Shown here: positions 15,169-25,212 of the stretch, in pieces
How positions within the stretch are numbered: position 1 is the first letter of the stretch
Layout: every line of letters begins with the position of its first letter
Source: Bacteroidia bacterium
GTDB taxonomy: Bacteria > Bacteroidota > Bacteroidia > NS11-12g > UBA9320
Length of the DNA stretch: 62,528 bases
Direction of reading: 5' to 3'
Assembly: GCA_028247315.1 (NCBI GenBank)
Contig: JAOKFZ010000008.1
Location: 1 to 62,528 of the forward strand
The notes under the pieces: generated by a model
Told to the model about the DNA's origin: nothing
The model's database searches: none
Seen by the model: only the letters and a program-made list of their open reading frames with translations
Made by a program: the position numbers and the translations under genes

Positions 15169-16341
15169 CTACAAGGCTTCCAAGTTTCTACGCATCAGGT
15201 CTTTAAGCTCTTCTATGTTGTTTCCATCTTTGGCAGACACAAAAACGATATTGTCATTGAGCTTGGCCATCCAGGTTTTCTTTAAGGTAGCGAGGTCATA
15301 AATGGCCTCATCCTCAAATATATCCTCGCTGGTAGCGTCTGGTTTATACTTATCTATTTTATTGAAAATGGTAATAATTGGTTTATTCCCCGCTCCAATC
15401 TCCGATAGGGTTTCCATGACCGTCTCCATTTGCTCCTCAAATTGTGAGTGGCTTACATCTACTACATGGAGCAATATATCTGCTTCTATTACCTCATCCA
15501 AGGTGCTTTTAAAACTCTCTACCAGCTGATGCGGCAGTTTACGTATGAAGCCAACCGTATCTGACAATAAGAAAATACACGGCTTGTACGTAACCGGATC
15601 TGGAGGAAACACAACCTTACGCACTGTACTATCTAGCGTAGCAAATAGTTTATCCTGAGCCAATACATCTGCCTTCGCAAGTAGATTAATTAAAGTAGAC
15701 TTCCCTACGTTGGTATACCCTACCAAGGCTATACGTTTTTGGCCTTCTCTATTCTTACGACGCGTTACTGCTTGCTTATCTATGTCTTTCAGCTCTTGTT
15801 TTAGCTTGGATATCTTGTCTCTAATGACACGTCTATCGGTCTCTATCTCTTTCTCTCCAGGACCCTTCATGCCAATACCACCCTTTTGTTTCTGTAGGTG
15901 AGTCCACATACCGGTAAGTCGTGGCAAGAGATACTCGCTCTGTGCGAGCTCTACTTGAGTACGGGCTTGTGCTGTTTGAGCATTTTTGGCAAAAATGTCC
16001 AGTATCAAACTACTGCGATCTACTATTTTGCAATGTACGTGCTCCTCTAGGTTTCGTATTTGTGAGGGACTAAGTTCATCATCAAAAATAGCAAGATCAA
16101 TATCGTGCTCTTTTACATAAGCTGCCACTTCTTCTATTTTACCTTTACCAATGTATGTCTTAGGGTTGGGATACTCCAACCGTTGAGTGAAACGCTTTCG
16201 GGTTTCGGCACCTGCAGTAAAAGCCAAAAATTCCAACTCATCTAAGTAGACTACCGTTGATTTTAAAGGCATGTTTTTGGGCTCTACTCCTATCAGTATA
16301 GCTTGCTCTAGGTCTGAGTCGTTATTTACGTGAAAATTCAA
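15169..16341 (-). CDS. hflX: Ribosome-associated GTPase HflX
   Basis: This 390-residue GTPase splits stalled or heat-damaged ribosomes. The N-terminal HflX domain is followed by the glycine-rich linker GGIGMKGPGEKEIETDRR (about 154-171). The G domain follows, with G1 GYTNVGKS at 208-215, G3 DTVGFIRKLPHQL and G4 NKID. Length and order are normal. It is transcribed away from the 16386 gene and convergently toward the UPF0158 gene. Confidence 0.95.
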   Translation of the reverse strand: MNFHVNNDSDLEQAILIGVEPKNMPLKSTVVYLDELEFLAFTAGAETRKRFTQRLEYPNPKTYIGKGKIEEVAAYVKEHDIDLAIFDDELSPSQIRNLEEHVHCKIVDRSSLILDIFAKNAQTAQARTQVELAQSEYLLPRLTGMWTHLQKQKGGIGMKGPGEKEIETDRRVIRDKISKLKQELKDIDKQAVTRRKNREGQKRIALVGYTNVGKSTLINLLAKADVLAQDKLFATLDSTVRKVVFPPDPVTYKPCIFLLSDTVGFIRKLPHQLVESFKSTLDEVIEADILLHVVDVSHSQFEEQMETVMETLSEIGAGNKPIITIFNKIDKYKPDATSEDIFEDEAIYDLATLKKTWMAKLNDNIVFVSAKDGNNIEELKDLMRRNLEAL

Positions 16342-16385
16342 TAGATGATTTGCGTTTTAATTTTCGTTCTTTGTATACGAGAAGT

Positions 16386-17849
16386 ATGTTGCAAAAATAC
16401 ATCCAAAAATCACGGTTATGCCTGCTCATTTTTATACTGGGGACTTTAGCCACTCAAGCTCAGGTTTTAGAATGGAGTAATCCTACCAAACTAAAAGGAG
16501 GTGCCATATTTACTAAGGTGATAGGAGAAAATCAGCACGGGGTATATTTACTTCGGTATCGCAATCGATTTTATACTAAAAGCATCGTTTTAGAACGCTT
16601 TAACCATCAGCTCGTTTTCAAGAAAAGCATCCATATAGAACTACGCAAGGCGAGGCTCAGCAAGCTATATATTACTGCAAGAGGCATTTTATTAATAAAA
16701 GCGAAATACATGCGTCAGCAACAAGAAAACCATCTTATTGCTCAATGGTACGATTTTAATTTTAAGGAAATGGGGGAACCCGTACCCCTCGCCAAATCTG
16801 CTGTAAAAGAATTTGGCGATAGGGGTAATTTCAGGATAAGAATGAGCGATGATTTGCAAAAAATACTGGTTCTAACAACGGAAAAATCTACCACAAAAAA
16901 TACCCTAATTCACAATCAATTTTTTACTGACTCTTTGGTAGCCCTTAAAAAGCACACCTTCAGTCTAAACTACCCCTACGATAGAATGGTACTGCAAGAC
17001 CTCTTGGTGACCAACACCTCTACGGTAACCATACTAGCCAATGTGGCTCCCAGACCTCCCAAAAGGCAAACTACAACTGATTTTCACTTAATCACTTTAA
17101 GCGATTCAACCGTCTGCGATAAGCAAATTACAGATAGTGTGAATTTAAAATCTCCAAGGCTAACCTACAGTAGGAAACTAGACCGGGCTAAAATAACTAG
17201 TTTTTATGCTCTAAAGGACCAACGAGGTATCGTAGGAACACTTTTTTATTCATCGAATAGTCCTATTGATTCAGCCCGTTTGGTCTGGAGCGAATTTAGC
17301 GATGACCTGATAGACCAAATAACCAAAAATGACCGAAATGAGGACGCCGTATCAGAAGGGTTTAGTATACTCCAAGCTACTCCCCGTTCTGATGGGGGTA
17401 TGCTCATTATTGCAGAGCAAAAAAACATAGCAACTGAAGATGATGTCATCCTAGTGAATGGATTACCTCAAAGCACGTCTAAGAATATTTACAATTTTAA
17501 TGAGATTCTGGTACTCAACTATGATGACAGTGCCTACTTGGACTGGCACAAGCTCATTACCAAAAACCAAACTACCGTAAATGACGGAGGATACTTCAGT
17601 TCTGTCGTAATATACTCTGGACCAAAGTATATACAGCTCATATACAATGACCAGCTCCGTAGCTCTGGAGAGGTAATGCAGTACACCATCTATAACAATG
17701 GAATGGAAAAAAGCAAGAAGCTCTTAAAAGCAGAAATAGACTTTGTGGCCGTAGTACCTTCTGAATCTAAGCAAGTTTCTTCTAACAAAGTAATAATTCC
17801 TACGTCAAAAAATAGGAGATTTGCCCTGCTAAAACTAGTTTACAATTGA
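16386..17849 (+). CDS. Secreted protein of unknown function
   Basis: From the ATG at 16386 this encodes 487 residues with a Sec signal peptide (RLCLLIFILGTLATQAQ). The mature part is strand-rich, with repeated YDF, SLN and Asp-containing turns suggestive of a beta-propeller-like periplasmic or surface protein. No family is recognised. An in-frame TTG at 16350 lacks a signal-like context. The next gene overlaps its stop by 4 bases, so the two are co-translated and probably work together. Confidence 0.6.
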   Translation: MLQKYIQKSRLCLLIFILGTLATQAQVLEWSNPTKLKGGAIFTKVIGENQHGVYLLRYRNRFYTKSIVLERFNHQLVFKKSIHIELRKARLSKLYITARGILLIKAKYMRQQQENHLIAQWYDFNFKEMGEPVPLAKSAVKEFGDRGNFRIRMSDDLQKILVLTTEKSTTKNTLIHNQFFTDSLVALKKHTFSLNYPYDRMVLQDLLVTNTSTVTILANVAPRPPKRQTTTDFHLITLSDSTVCDKQITDSVNLKSPRLTYSRKLDRAKITSFYALKDQRGIVGTLFYSSNSPIDSARLVWSEFSDDLIDQITKNDRNEDAVSEGFSILQATPRSDGGMLIIAEQKNIATEDDVILVNGLPQSTSKNIYNFNEILVLNYDDSAYLDWHKLITKNQTTVNDGGYFSSVVIYSGPKYIQLIYNDQLRSSGEVMQYTIYNNGMEKSKKLLKAEIDFVAVVPSESKQVSSNKVIIPTSKNRRFALLKLVYN

Positions 17850-18748
17850 TAAAATTACTCACAGAAAAGATAGGTGGAGCACTCCTACTCGCTATAGCCG
17901 TTTTAACTGGTTTCGGTCTCATCATGAGCGATGGCAGTGTAACTATGGTTGCCAAGCTTGTTCTATTACTGGTAGAAGGTCTTTTGCTCAATTATCTGTG
18001 CTTCAGATTTGGAATACTAGGTATCAACACAAACCTACCATTGGTTCTCTTTTGTACACTCACAGCCTTGGTACTACCACAGCTTTCCATGGGAGGCATC
18101 ATATACGGGGCCGTTTTTCTTGGGGCTTTATTCCTTGCCTTTGAGAGTAAAGAACATCCAAAGCTATCCAGCAGTTATATGATATACTTTGGGTTATTCT
18201 TGGGCATCGCACAAGCATTTAGCAATATTAGTATTCTGATGATGCTGCCCGTTTTTATACTTTTTTCCCAAGCAGGCACACGTAGACCACGTCACTTTAT
18301 CCTCAGTTTCACTTACTTCGCAATGGTTATTATCTCCATCTCTGGATTGTTATTTGTCATGGAGTTAGAACATAAGATATGGGAGCTTATACCCTCCCTA
18401 TCGTTTGATTACTCCGTCTTCAATACCATAGTAATAAAGCTAACTGTACCCTTCATTCTTATTTGCTTAGCCATACATTTCCTTTCCCTCAACAACTACC
18501 GATTCAGGTATCCAAATAAATCCATCATATTCAACTACACCATGCTATTGCAATTGGCTTGTTCAATATTATTAGTGACCCTCACAGCTGAGTTAGACAT
18601 ATTGATGTACGCTATCATGGCAGCAAGTACATTGTTGTCATTTGTATTTAGATATAAGCAAGATAGTACCTTCATTAATTCTGCTTTTGCGAGTTTAATA
18701 AGCATATGTGTGATGTCACTATTTCTTTATAAAATATTAATCTTGTAA
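17846..18748 (+). CDS. DUF6427-like integral membrane protein
   Basis: This 300-residue protein has a TTG start overlapping the previous stop. It contains about 9-10 hydrophobic helices, few charged loops, and motifs such as GINTNLPLVLF and SQAGTRRPRHFILSF. It resembles an uncharacterised Bacteroidota membrane family found near cell-division and frr regions. Function unknown. Translational coupling with the exported 16386 product suggests a membrane-plus-exported pair. Confidence 0.6.
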   Translation: MIKLLTEKIGGALLLAIAVLTGFGLIMSDGSVTMVAKLVLLLVEGLLLNYLCFRFGILGINTNLPLVLFCTLTALVLPQLSMGGIIYGAVFLGALFLAFESKEHPKLSSSYMIYFGLFLGIAQAFSNISILMMLPVFILFSQAGTRRPRHFILSFTYFAMVIISISGLLFVMELEHKIWELIPSLSFDYSVFNTIVIKLTVPFILICLAIHFLSLNNYRFRYPNKSIIFNYTMLLQLACSILLVTLTAELDILMYAIMAASTLLSFVFRYKQDSTFINSAFASLISICVMSLFLYKILIL

Positions 18749-18801
18749 CAGTTGTGGAATTTAATTTTCTTTGCCAGCAACACCACAAAAATCATTAGCT
18801 C

Positions 18802-19365
18802 ATGAACGAGGATATAAAAATAGTATTGGACGAATTGAAAGAAGCATGTGAGAAAGCTTTGGACCACGTAGCAGCTGAGGTAGGTAAGCTAAGAGCAGGC
18901 AAAGCAACGCCCAGCATGCTAGACAGTGTAATGGTAGAATACTATGGTAGTAAAGTACCCCTGAGCCAAGTGGCCAATGTAAATACGCCTGATGCTAAAA
19001 CACTCATGGTAAAACCGTGGGAAAAAGGTATGCTCGATGAAATAAGCAAAGGAATAATGTATGCCAATCTTGGTCTAAATCCTCAAAACGATGGAGAGCA
19101 GGTCATCATAAATGTACCACCCCTCACAGAGGAACGCCGCATGCAGCTTGTAAAACAAGCTAAAGGTGAAAGTGAGCACGGTAAAATTACTTTGCGTAGT
19201 GCACGTAAAGATGCCATTGACATGACAAAAATGCTTCAGAAAGACGGACTTGGAGAAGATATGGCTAAAGATACTGAAGTAGAAGTACAAAAGGTAATAG
19301 AGGCTTATAGCAAACGTATAGACGATACTATCGCTAACAAGGAAAAAGAAATAATGACGATCTAG
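18802..19365 (+). CDS. frr: Ribosome recycling factor
   Basis: This 187-residue cytoplasmic factor releases mRNA and tRNA and splits the ribosome after termination with EF-G. Standard family features are the N-terminal VGKLRAGKATPSMLD, the central YYGSKVPLSQVANVN and PWEKGMLDEI, and LRSARKDAID near the end of the three-helix bundle. Full length. TTTTCTTTGC upstream is a plausible promoter. Confidence 0.97.
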   Translation: MNEDIKIVLDELKEACEKALDHVAAEVGKLRAGKATPSMLDSVMVEYYGSKVPLSQVANVNTPDAKTLMVKPWEKGMLDEISKGIMYANLGLNPQNDGEQVIINVPPLTEERRMQLVKQAKGESEHGKITLRSARKDAIDMTKMLQKDGLGEDMAKDTEVEVQKVIEAYSKRIDDTIANKEKEIMTI

Positions 19366-19482
19366 TCGTTATCAATTCTTTAATACCAGCCTATGGCATT
19401 TGCTGTCATAAGAACAGGTACTCAAACTTTGGTGAAATTTGGCCTGAGGCAAAATCACTCTATTTGACAAACTACTACAACA

Positions 19483-19689
19483 ATGCTATCTGGAAAATTT
19501 AGAAAAAACATAACCATAGGTGCCGAAGTGAAAATAGTACAAAAGCACCACCAACACAGTGGCGAACTTACGAATGGGTTTGTAAAACGATTGCTCACTA
19601 AATCGCCTGAACATACGCACGGCATAAAAGTGCTGCTAGAAACAGGAGAAGTAGGAAGAGTAAAGAACGTACTCGAAGAAGACGACTAA
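19483..19689 (+). CDS. YwbE-like protein (DUF2196)
   Basis: This 68-residue protein contains NITIGAEVKIVQKHHQHSGELTNG and HGIKVLLETGEVGRVK, the pattern of the small YwbE family. Its fold suggests an SH3-like barrel; its function is unknown. It is followed immediately by a strong terminator at 19693. Confidence 0.8.
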   Translation: MLSGKFRKNITIGAEVKIVQKHHQHSGELTNGFVKRLLTKSPEHTHGIKVLLETGEVGRVKNVLEEDD

Positions 19690-19692
19690 AAC

Positions 19693-19726
19693 AAAAAAGG
19701 CTAGTGAATTTCACTAGCCTTTTTTA
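19693..19726. terminator. Bidirectional terminator after ywbE
   Basis: AAAAAGGCTAGTGA and TCACTAGCCTTTTT pair around ATT. A-run and T-run flanks serve both strands, ending ywbE and possibly the minus-strand catabolic operon. Confidence 0.85.
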
Positions 19727-19823
19727 TAAGTCAAAAATGAATACTCTAATTTTTTAGCTATCTTAACACATCAAAGCCTCCAATCAAGCTGGTTCTTCCT
19801 GGCTATAGTCCATGGTTAAAACA

Positions 19824-20837
19824 CTATCTATTTTTTAGCATATCCAATGCTACATCTACTATCATATCTTCTTGACCGCCTACCATTTTACGTTTGCCCA
19901 GTTCTTGCAAAATATCTGCCGTATTGAGTCCGTACTTTTTAGCTGCTCGCTCACTGTGCAGTAAGAAACTAGAATACACTCCTGCATACCCGAGACTAAG
20001 CGTCTCTCTATCTACCCGCACTGGTCGCTCCTGCAATGGACGAATTTCGTCATCCGCTAGGTCCATAAGCTTCAGTACGTCTGAGTTGGTCTTCACATCC
20101 ATTCTGTTGAGCACAGCTATAAGCACCTCTAACGGACAATTTCCGGCTCCTGCTCCCATACCTGCTAATGAGGCATCCAAACGAGTAGCACCGTGCTGCA
20201 TACCAACTATTGTATTGGCTACACCAAGGCTTAAATTATGATGGCAGTGTATACCTACTTCTGTATCACTATCTAACACATTCTTGAATGCTTTGATTCT
20301 ATCTGCTACTCCATCCATCATAAGAGCACCTGCACTATCTGTCACGTATACACAATCGGCACCGTAACTTTCCATTAATTTGGCTTGCTCTGCTAGTTTA
20401 ATCGGCTCATTCATATGTGCCATCATCAGAAAACCACCCACATCCATTCCTAGTTTTTTGGCAGCTTCAATATGTTGTCTACTCACATCTGCTTCTGTGC
20501 AATGCGTTGCTACCCGTACAGAACGCACACCCAAGGCATACGCCTTTTTAAGATCTTCTATGGTTCCAATGCCCGGAAGAAGCAACGTAGTAAGCACCGC
20601 ATGATTCAATTCTTCAGCAACACCTTCTAGCCAATCCCAGTCGGTATGTGCACCAAAGCCGTAGTTGAAACTGCCTCCACTAAGTCCATCTCCATGAGAA
20701 ATTTCTATCGCATCTACTCCTGCCTTATCCAGTGAAATAGCTAGGTCTTTTAGTCGCTTTTTCCCGTACTGATGACGAATGGCATGCATCCCATCTCTCA
20801 GTGTCACATCCTGAATATATATCTTTCTTTCTCCCAT
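19824..20837 (-). CDS. 4-hydroxy-2-oxovalerate aldolase
   Basis: This 337-residue HMGL-like TIM-barrel enzyme splits 4-hydroxy-2-oxovalerate into pyruvate and acetaldehyde. It begins with the metal- and substrate-binding [16 protein letters not shown]. It has the family [13 protein letters not shown] and the [12 protein letters not shown] region that contacts the dehydrogenase. It works as a complex with the acylating acetaldehyde dehydrogenase encoded just upstream (2 bases between the genes), passing acetaldehyde through a tunnel. It is the last gene of the meta-cleavage operon (DmpG/MhpE type). Confidence 0.93.
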   Translation of the reverse strand: MGERKIYIQDVTLRDGMHAIRHQYGKKRLKDLAISLDKAGVDAIEISHGDGLSGGSFNYGFGAHTDWDWLEGVAEELNHAVLTTLLLPGIGTIEDLKKAYALGVRSVRVATHCTEADVSRQHIEAAKKLGMDVGGFLMMAHMNEPIKLAEQAKLMESYGADCVYVTDSAGALMMDGVADRIKAFKNVLDSDTEVGIHCHHNLSLGVANTIVGMQHGATRLDASLAGMGAGAGNCPLEVLIAVLNRMDVKTNSDVLKLMDLADDEIRPLQERPVRVDRETLSLGYAGVYSSFLLHSERAAKKYGLNTADILQELGKRKMVGGQEDMIVDVALDMLKNR

Positions 20838-20839
20838 TT

Positions 20840-21793
20840 CTACTTTACTAACTTTTCGCCTACCGCTAGAGCTGCACTTGTCATAATATCGAGGTTGCCA
20901 GCGTATGCGGGCAAATAATGCCCCGCTCCAATTACTTGCAACAATACGGTAGTTTTTAATCCGCTTTTATGCCCTACTCCTTCTATAAAAACAGGTTCAT
21001 CTTCCGGAATATCATCAAACTGCACCTCTTGATGTAGCGTATATCCGGGCACGTATTTTTGTACTTCTACCACCATATCGTGTATGCTTTTTCGGATCTC
21101 TTCTCGATCTGCTTGGTCACTGAGGGTAAAAACAGTATCTCGCATGACCAACGGTGGTTCTGCTGGATTGAGCACTATAATAGCCTTCCCCTTTGTAGCT
21201 CCACCTACTTTCTCTATCGCTTCAGATGTGGTTACGGTAAACTCATCTATGTTGGCTCGTGTACCGGGTCCTGCACTCTTACTTGCAATGCTAGCTACTA
21301 TCTCACCATAATGTACTTTTGCTATTCTGCTTACAGCAGCTACTATGGGAATAGTGGCTTGTCCTCCGCAGGTTACCATATTTACGTTTACTCTATCTGT
21401 ATCAGACAAATCAACATCTAAACCCAATATCGTGCTTAAACCTTCGTCTCCATTCACTGCTGGTACAAAATAAGGCCCAATAGCTGCTGGGGTTAAATCT
21501 ACCATCTTCTTCTCCGGGAATTTTTCCATCATACCAAAATTGTAGACATGTGCCTTGGCAGATGTAGCATCAAAAACAACATCTATCTCCTTCCAAATTG
21601 GCATTTCAATGAGCCCATCTATCCCAGTTGCACAGATTTCTACGCCCATCCCTTTTGCTCTCAATAGCCCATCGCTTGCAGGGTCTATACCCACAAAGCA
21701 TCCCATCTCTAGAACGTCGGAAGTACGCATGATCTTTATCATTAGGTCTGTGCCTATATTCCCGCTTCCAATTATTGCCGCTTTCTTTTTCAT
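20840..21793 (-). CDS. Acetaldehyde dehydrogenase (acylating)
   Basis: This 317-residue NAD-dependent enzyme converts acetaldehyde and CoA to acetyl-CoA (DmpF/MhpF type). The N-terminal Rossmann motif is [17 protein letters not shown]. The catalytic Cys lies in [29 protein letters not shown] is the family segment downstream. It is immediately followed by the aldolase gene, its channelling partner. It starts at the ATG 146 bases downstream of the hydratase gene. Confidence 0.93.
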   Translation of the reverse strand: MKKKAAIIGSGNIGTDLMIKIMRTSDVLEMGCFVGIDPASDGLLRAKGMGVEICATGIDGLIEMPIWKEIDVVFDATSAKAHVYNFGMMEKFPEKKMVDLTPAAIGPYFVPAVNGDEGLSTILGLDVDLSDTDRVNVNMVTCGGQATIPIVAAVSRIAKVHYGEIVASIASKSAGPGTRANIDEFTVTTSEAIEKVGGATKGKAIIVLNPAEPPLVMRDTVFTLSDQADREEIRKSIHDMVVEVQKYVPGYTLHQEVQFDDIPEDEPVFIEGVGHKSGLKTTVLLQVIGAGHYLPAYAGNLDIMTSAALAVGEKLVK

Positions 21794-21938
21794 CTTATTT
21801 CAATGGCAATATCGATATGAAATGCCAATTTCAAATTTATTTTTTGTTATTAATAATCTCAGAGATAAAGGCTTACCCGGATTGTCTTCTAGTAGGTTAT
21901 TGATATTGCTCATTAAATTTTACTATCAAAAAAATTTT

Positions 21939-22712
21939 CTAATCTATTTTCAGGCTTACACTCCCTAACCCCTCTATAATGGCAACAAACTCATCTCCTT
22001 GGCCGATGGGGACCATTGGGCCTAAAGCTCCACTTAATAGCACCTCACCTTTGCGAAGTGGGTTGCCTTGCTTTGCCATCGTCTGTGCAAGCCAAAGTGC
22101 TGCGTTGAGTGGGTTGTCCATACATGCGGCTCCGCTTCCTTCAGAAGCTACTTCTCCATTTTTTGTCAATTTCATTTGGCAATCTACTAAATCCAGGTCA
22201 TCCAAATCTACTTTAGTTTCACCCAGAATAAAATGACTTGCACTTGCATTATCTGCAATTGTATCTGTGATACGAATATTCCAGTCTGCTACGCGACTAC
22301 CCACTATCTCTATACTCACCGTGGCATATGCTATGGCATCTATAAGGTCTGTAATATTAAAATCTCCCTCCAAATCATCGCCCATCATAAAGGCTATTTC
22401 TGCCTCTGCTTTGGGTTGTACTAGCTCGCTGTAAGCAAGCTTTCCTCCCTGCACTTCCATTGTGTTAAAAAGCACGCCGTAGTCTGGTTGGTCTACACCC
22501 AATTGTTCCATTACCGCAAAAGAGGTTAGGCCAATTTTCTTGCCTACTACCTTTTCGCCATTGGCCATTCTACGTTTTACATTTATCTCTTGTGTAGCAT
22601 ACGCCGCGTCTATATCGTCTGCCGAAATAATCTCTCTAACAGGTGGCACTGTGCTCTTGGTGTTGTGTGCTTCCCATAGTATATCTGCTGCTTTTTCTAT
22701 TTCTGGTTTCAT
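21939..22712 (-). CDS. 2-oxopent-4-enoate hydratase (FAH-like superfamily)
   Basis: This 257-residue enzyme adds water to 2-oxopent-4-enoate to give 4-hydroxy-2-oxovalerate, the aldolase substrate. Family signatures include VVGKKIGLTS, QPDYGVLF, the metal-binding PKAEAEIAFMM and SIEIVGSRVADW, and LSGALGPMVPI. The related 4-oxalocrotonate decarboxylase has the same fold, so that assignment stays open. It is the first gene of the minus-strand operon, after the hppD terminator. Confidence 0.85.
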   Translation of the reverse strand: MKPEIEKAADILWEAHNTKSTVPPVREIISADDIDAAYATQEINVKRRMANGEKVVGKKIGLTSFAVMEQLGVDQPDYGVLFNTMEVQGGKLAYSELVQPKAEAEIAFMMGDDLEGDFNITDLIDAIAYATVSIEIVGSRVADWNIRITDTIADNASASHFILGETKVDLDDLDLVDCQMKLTKNGEVASEGSGAACMDNPLNAALWLAQTMAKQGNPLRKGEVLLSGALGPMVPIGQGDEFVAIIEGLGSVSLKID

Positions 22713-22729
22713 CTTTTTCTGCTAACAAA

Positions 22730-22757
22730 AATGGCTGAAAGTAAACTCTCAGCCATT
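22730..22757 (-). terminator. Terminator after the HPPD gene
   Basis: AATGGCTGA pairs with TCAGCCATT around a 10-base loop, with a T-rich tail on the minus strand. It separates hppD from the hydratase operon. Confidence 0.75.
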
Positions 22758-22784
22758 GTATTTTTTCAATTTTTAAAATAGTTA

Positions 22785-23918
22785 TTATAATGTTCCTCTT
22801 AATTCTTGCTCACGTTCGATCGCTTCAAACAAGGCTTGAAAATTTCCTTTACCAAATGAGGTAGCTCCCTTTCGTTGGATTATCTCAAAGAATAAGGTTG
22901 GCCGTGGTTCTATTGGTTTTGTGAAAATTTGAAGTAAATACCCTTCGTCATCTCTATCTACCAAGATACCCAACTCACGCAATGGAGCGATATCTTCGTC
23001 AATCTCACCTACTCTATCTAACAACACATCATAGTAATTATCTGGAACTCTGAGAAACTCTATACCTCTGGATTGCAATTCTCTAACGGTACCAATAATA
23101 TCATCTGTTGCTACAGCTATATGCTGTACCCCTGGCCCTTCATAAAAGTCTAAGTATTCTTCTATTTGAGATTTTTTCTTTCCATCTGCAGGCTCATTTA
23201 TTGGGAACTTGATTCTACCATTTCCGTTACTCATCACCTTACTCATGAGAGCAGTGTACTCCGTAGAAATATCTTTATCATCAAATGACACTATTTGAGC
23301 AAAGCCCAATACATCTTTATAAAAATTGCACCATGTCATCATCTCACCAAGTTCTACATTACCGACCATGTGATCTACATACTGTAAACCCACTGGAGCC
23401 GTATTAAACGTAGTCTTCCACTCTTTGTACCCGGGCAAGAATATTCCATTGTACTCATCTCTTTCTACAAAAACATGTACGGTCTCTCCGTACGTATATA
23501 TTCCAGAACGGACTACTTTACCGTAATTGTCTTTTTCTTCCACTGGAGACATGTAGTGCTTTGCCCCACGTTTTATTGCTTCGTCATATGCCTTAGTAGC
23601 ATCTGGAACCCATAGGGCAACTACTTTTACGCCGTCACCATGGGCATCTATGTGCTTACCTATATCGGTGCCACTTTTAAGGGGAGAAGTAAGTACAATC
23701 CTTATTTTGTCTTGAACAAGTACATAGCTTTCTCTATCTGTCAAGCCTGTTTCCAATCCAGAATAAGCTAGATCCTGAAAACCAAATGCCGTCTTATAAA
23801 AATGAGCTGCTTGCTTACTGTTGCTTACATAAAATTCTATGTAATCTGTGCCAAACAATGGCATAAAGTCTTGGGCTTCATCGTATAGCTTAGGAAGATC
23901 TGTTGTAACTGTATCCAT
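22785..23918 (-). CDS. hppD: 4-hydroxyphenylpyruvate dioxygenase
   Basis: This 377-residue non-haem iron dioxygenase converts 4-hydroxyphenylpyruvate to homogentisate in tyrosine breakdown. It has two vicinal-oxygen-chelate domains. The iron ligands are His183 (YVDHMVGNV), His266 (GVQHIAVAT) and Glu345 (FFEIIQR). The C-terminus with TSFGKGNFQALFEAIEREQ is typical. On the minus strand a TTAGCTTTG element lies upstream. Homogentisate dioxygenase and fumarylacetoacetase are not in the window. Confidence 0.97.
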   Translation of the reverse strand: MDTVTTDLPKLYDEAQDFMPLFGTDYIEFYVSNSKQAAHFYKTAFGFQDLAYSGLETGLTDRESYVLVQDKIRIVLTSPLKSGTDIGKHIDAHGDGVKVVALWVPDATKAYDEAIKRGAKHYMSPVEEKDNYGKVVRSGIYTYGETVHVFVERDEYNGIFLPGYKEWKTTFNTAPVGLQYVDHMVGNVELGEMMTWCNFYKDVLGFAQIVSFDDKDISTEYTALMSKVMSNGNGRIKFPINEPADGKKKSQIEEYLDFYEGPGVQHIAVATDDIIGTVRELQSRGIEFLRVPDNYYDVLLDRVGEIDEDIAPLRELGILVDRDDEGYLLQIFTKPIEPRPTLFFEIIQRKGATSFGKGNFQALFEAIEREQELRGTL

Positions 23919-24274
23919 TGGGTGTTTCTTAATTTTGAATGCAAAGCTAAAATATTAATAATGAAGTCCAACTCTGCTTTTTTGTAACTAAAGTCAACTA
24001 GTATATCCCAATAATGAAGAATCAAATAATTAAGAATCAAATAATTAAGAAAATATTAAAGGTCTATTACACAAAAAAGGGCCCTCAAAGCGTTTTTCAA
24101 AAAATCGAGCAAAACGCCAACCAAGTACTTTCAAAAATACTAAAACCAACCTTTTTGTCCATCCACACTTTACCAATACCTTATTTGAGTTTACGGAGTA
24201 GCTATTTCAGTTTACAAACTGACAGCTTGAAACTGTTCTCCGAACTGCTTGGCTATAATGAACTAACAGGCTTA
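23919..24274. other. Gene-free stretch with a short direct repeat
   Basis: The 356 bases between hppD and the HAD gene hold the minus-strand hppD promoter region and a direct repeat of AAGAATCAAATAATT (two adjacent copies around 24018-24048). I see no convincing gene; a long frame starting at 24014 runs antisense into the HAD gene. Confidence 0.5.
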
Positions 24275-25090
24275 TTACGAGAAGATAAGATGTTTAGCAA
24301 TAGAATGGGCCACTCCATGCTCCTTATTGGTAGCAGTAACGTCATCTGCCATAGCCAGCACTTCTTTTTTAGCATTGCCCACGGCTACGCCCATGCCGAC
24401 AGCTTCCAGCATTTCCATGTCGTTATAGTTGTCGCCAAAGGCTATTACATTTCCCCATTTTAGATCTGGATATTTGTGCTGCAGTAAAGTAGCTATGGCA
24501 GATTTTTTAGATATTTTTTTACTCGCTATTTCTAAGTATGTGTCCTTAGATTTGTATACATGAAGATCATCGTTTAGTTGATCTATCAAGCTATCATAAA
24601 GCACGGCAATCTCTTCAGCAGACCCCATGCACATTACCTTGTGAGCACCTCTATTGATTTTACCATAAGCTGCTAATGTCTCTGCTAGGCTACGTACCTG
24701 TGGAGTTACTTTGGTATTACTCGCCTCTCTATTTGCCCAGTAGTCTATCGCCGGCACAAACCATTCGTCATTGTTATAAATACTGACGTGTATGTCTGTT
24801 CCTTCGCTTAACTCTGCTATCCTTTTTACTTCTTCAAAACCAACTTCTGTACTGCTCAGCACTTTGTCCCCATCGAGCACCAACCCTCCATTGTATGCAA
24901 TCAAAGGACTGCTTTGAATACCTACTTCTGCTTGCAAATGACGCATAGCCTCTGGCATACGAGAAGAAGCCAGTATAATGTCACAATCCTTTTTTATTCG
25001 CTTAAATTCCGAGATCGTCTCTGGAGCTAGTTCTCTATCGGCATTCAGTAATGTGCCATCTATATCGGTACACAATAGTTTGTAAGACAT
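24275..25090 (-). CDS. Cof-type HAD phosphatase
   Basis: This 271-residue HAD phosphatase of the Cof (IIB cap) class has the nucleophile motif CTDIDGTLLNADREL at the N-terminus, the SSRMPEAM motif, a C2 cap domain, and GDNYNDMEMLEAVGMGVAVGNA at the end. It dephosphorylates small phosphorylated metabolites; the substrate is not predictable. I choose the ATG at 25090 because the family starts a few residues before DxDGT, although the frame is open further upstream. It is divergent from paaZ. Confidence 0.85.
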   Translation of the reverse strand: MSYKLLCTDIDGTLLNADRELAPETISEFKRIKKDCDIILASSRMPEAMRHLQAEVGIQSSPLIAYNGGLVLDGDKVLSSTEVGFEEVKRIAELSEGTDIHVSIYNNDEWFVPAIDYWANREASNTKVTPQVRSLAETLAAYGKINRGAHKVMCMGSAEEIAVLYDSLIDQLNDDLHVYKSKDTYLEIASKKISKKSAIATLLQHKYPDLKWGNVIAFGDNYNDMEMLEAVGMGVAVGNAKKEVLAMADDVTATNKEHGVAHSIAKHLIFS

Positions 25091-25184
25091 GGTGCAAGGA
25101 TAGACAAACAGATAATCCTGATCGTACTCGACGTAGATATAGATTTCCTCTTGTTTTACCATCTCTCCCTTACCCAACTATTAT

Positions 25185-25192
25185 TACATTTG
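25185..25192 (+). promoter_or_regulatory. Promoter -7 element before paaZ
   Basis: TACATTTG matches TAnnTTTG. The ATG at 25213 is 20 bases downstream, supporting that start. Confidence 0.6.
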
Positions 25193-25212
25193 CCCGAAGC
25201 ACACAAATAGCC

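Noticed and set aside
15161-15190. Hairpin over the end of hflX as a terminator
   Set aside because: The stem lies within coding sequence and lacks a T-run; mentioned only as a possible aid to transcript separation.
24014-24463. A 149-codon plus-strand frame between hppD and the HAD gene
   Set aside because: Its second half is antisense to the well-supported HAD phosphatase and its first half is repetitive and low in complexity; no family is recognisable.
25051-25212. N-terminal extension of paaZ from 25051
   Set aside because: It is antisense to the start of the HAD gene, and the ALDH domain begins after 25213 behind a TACATTTG element.
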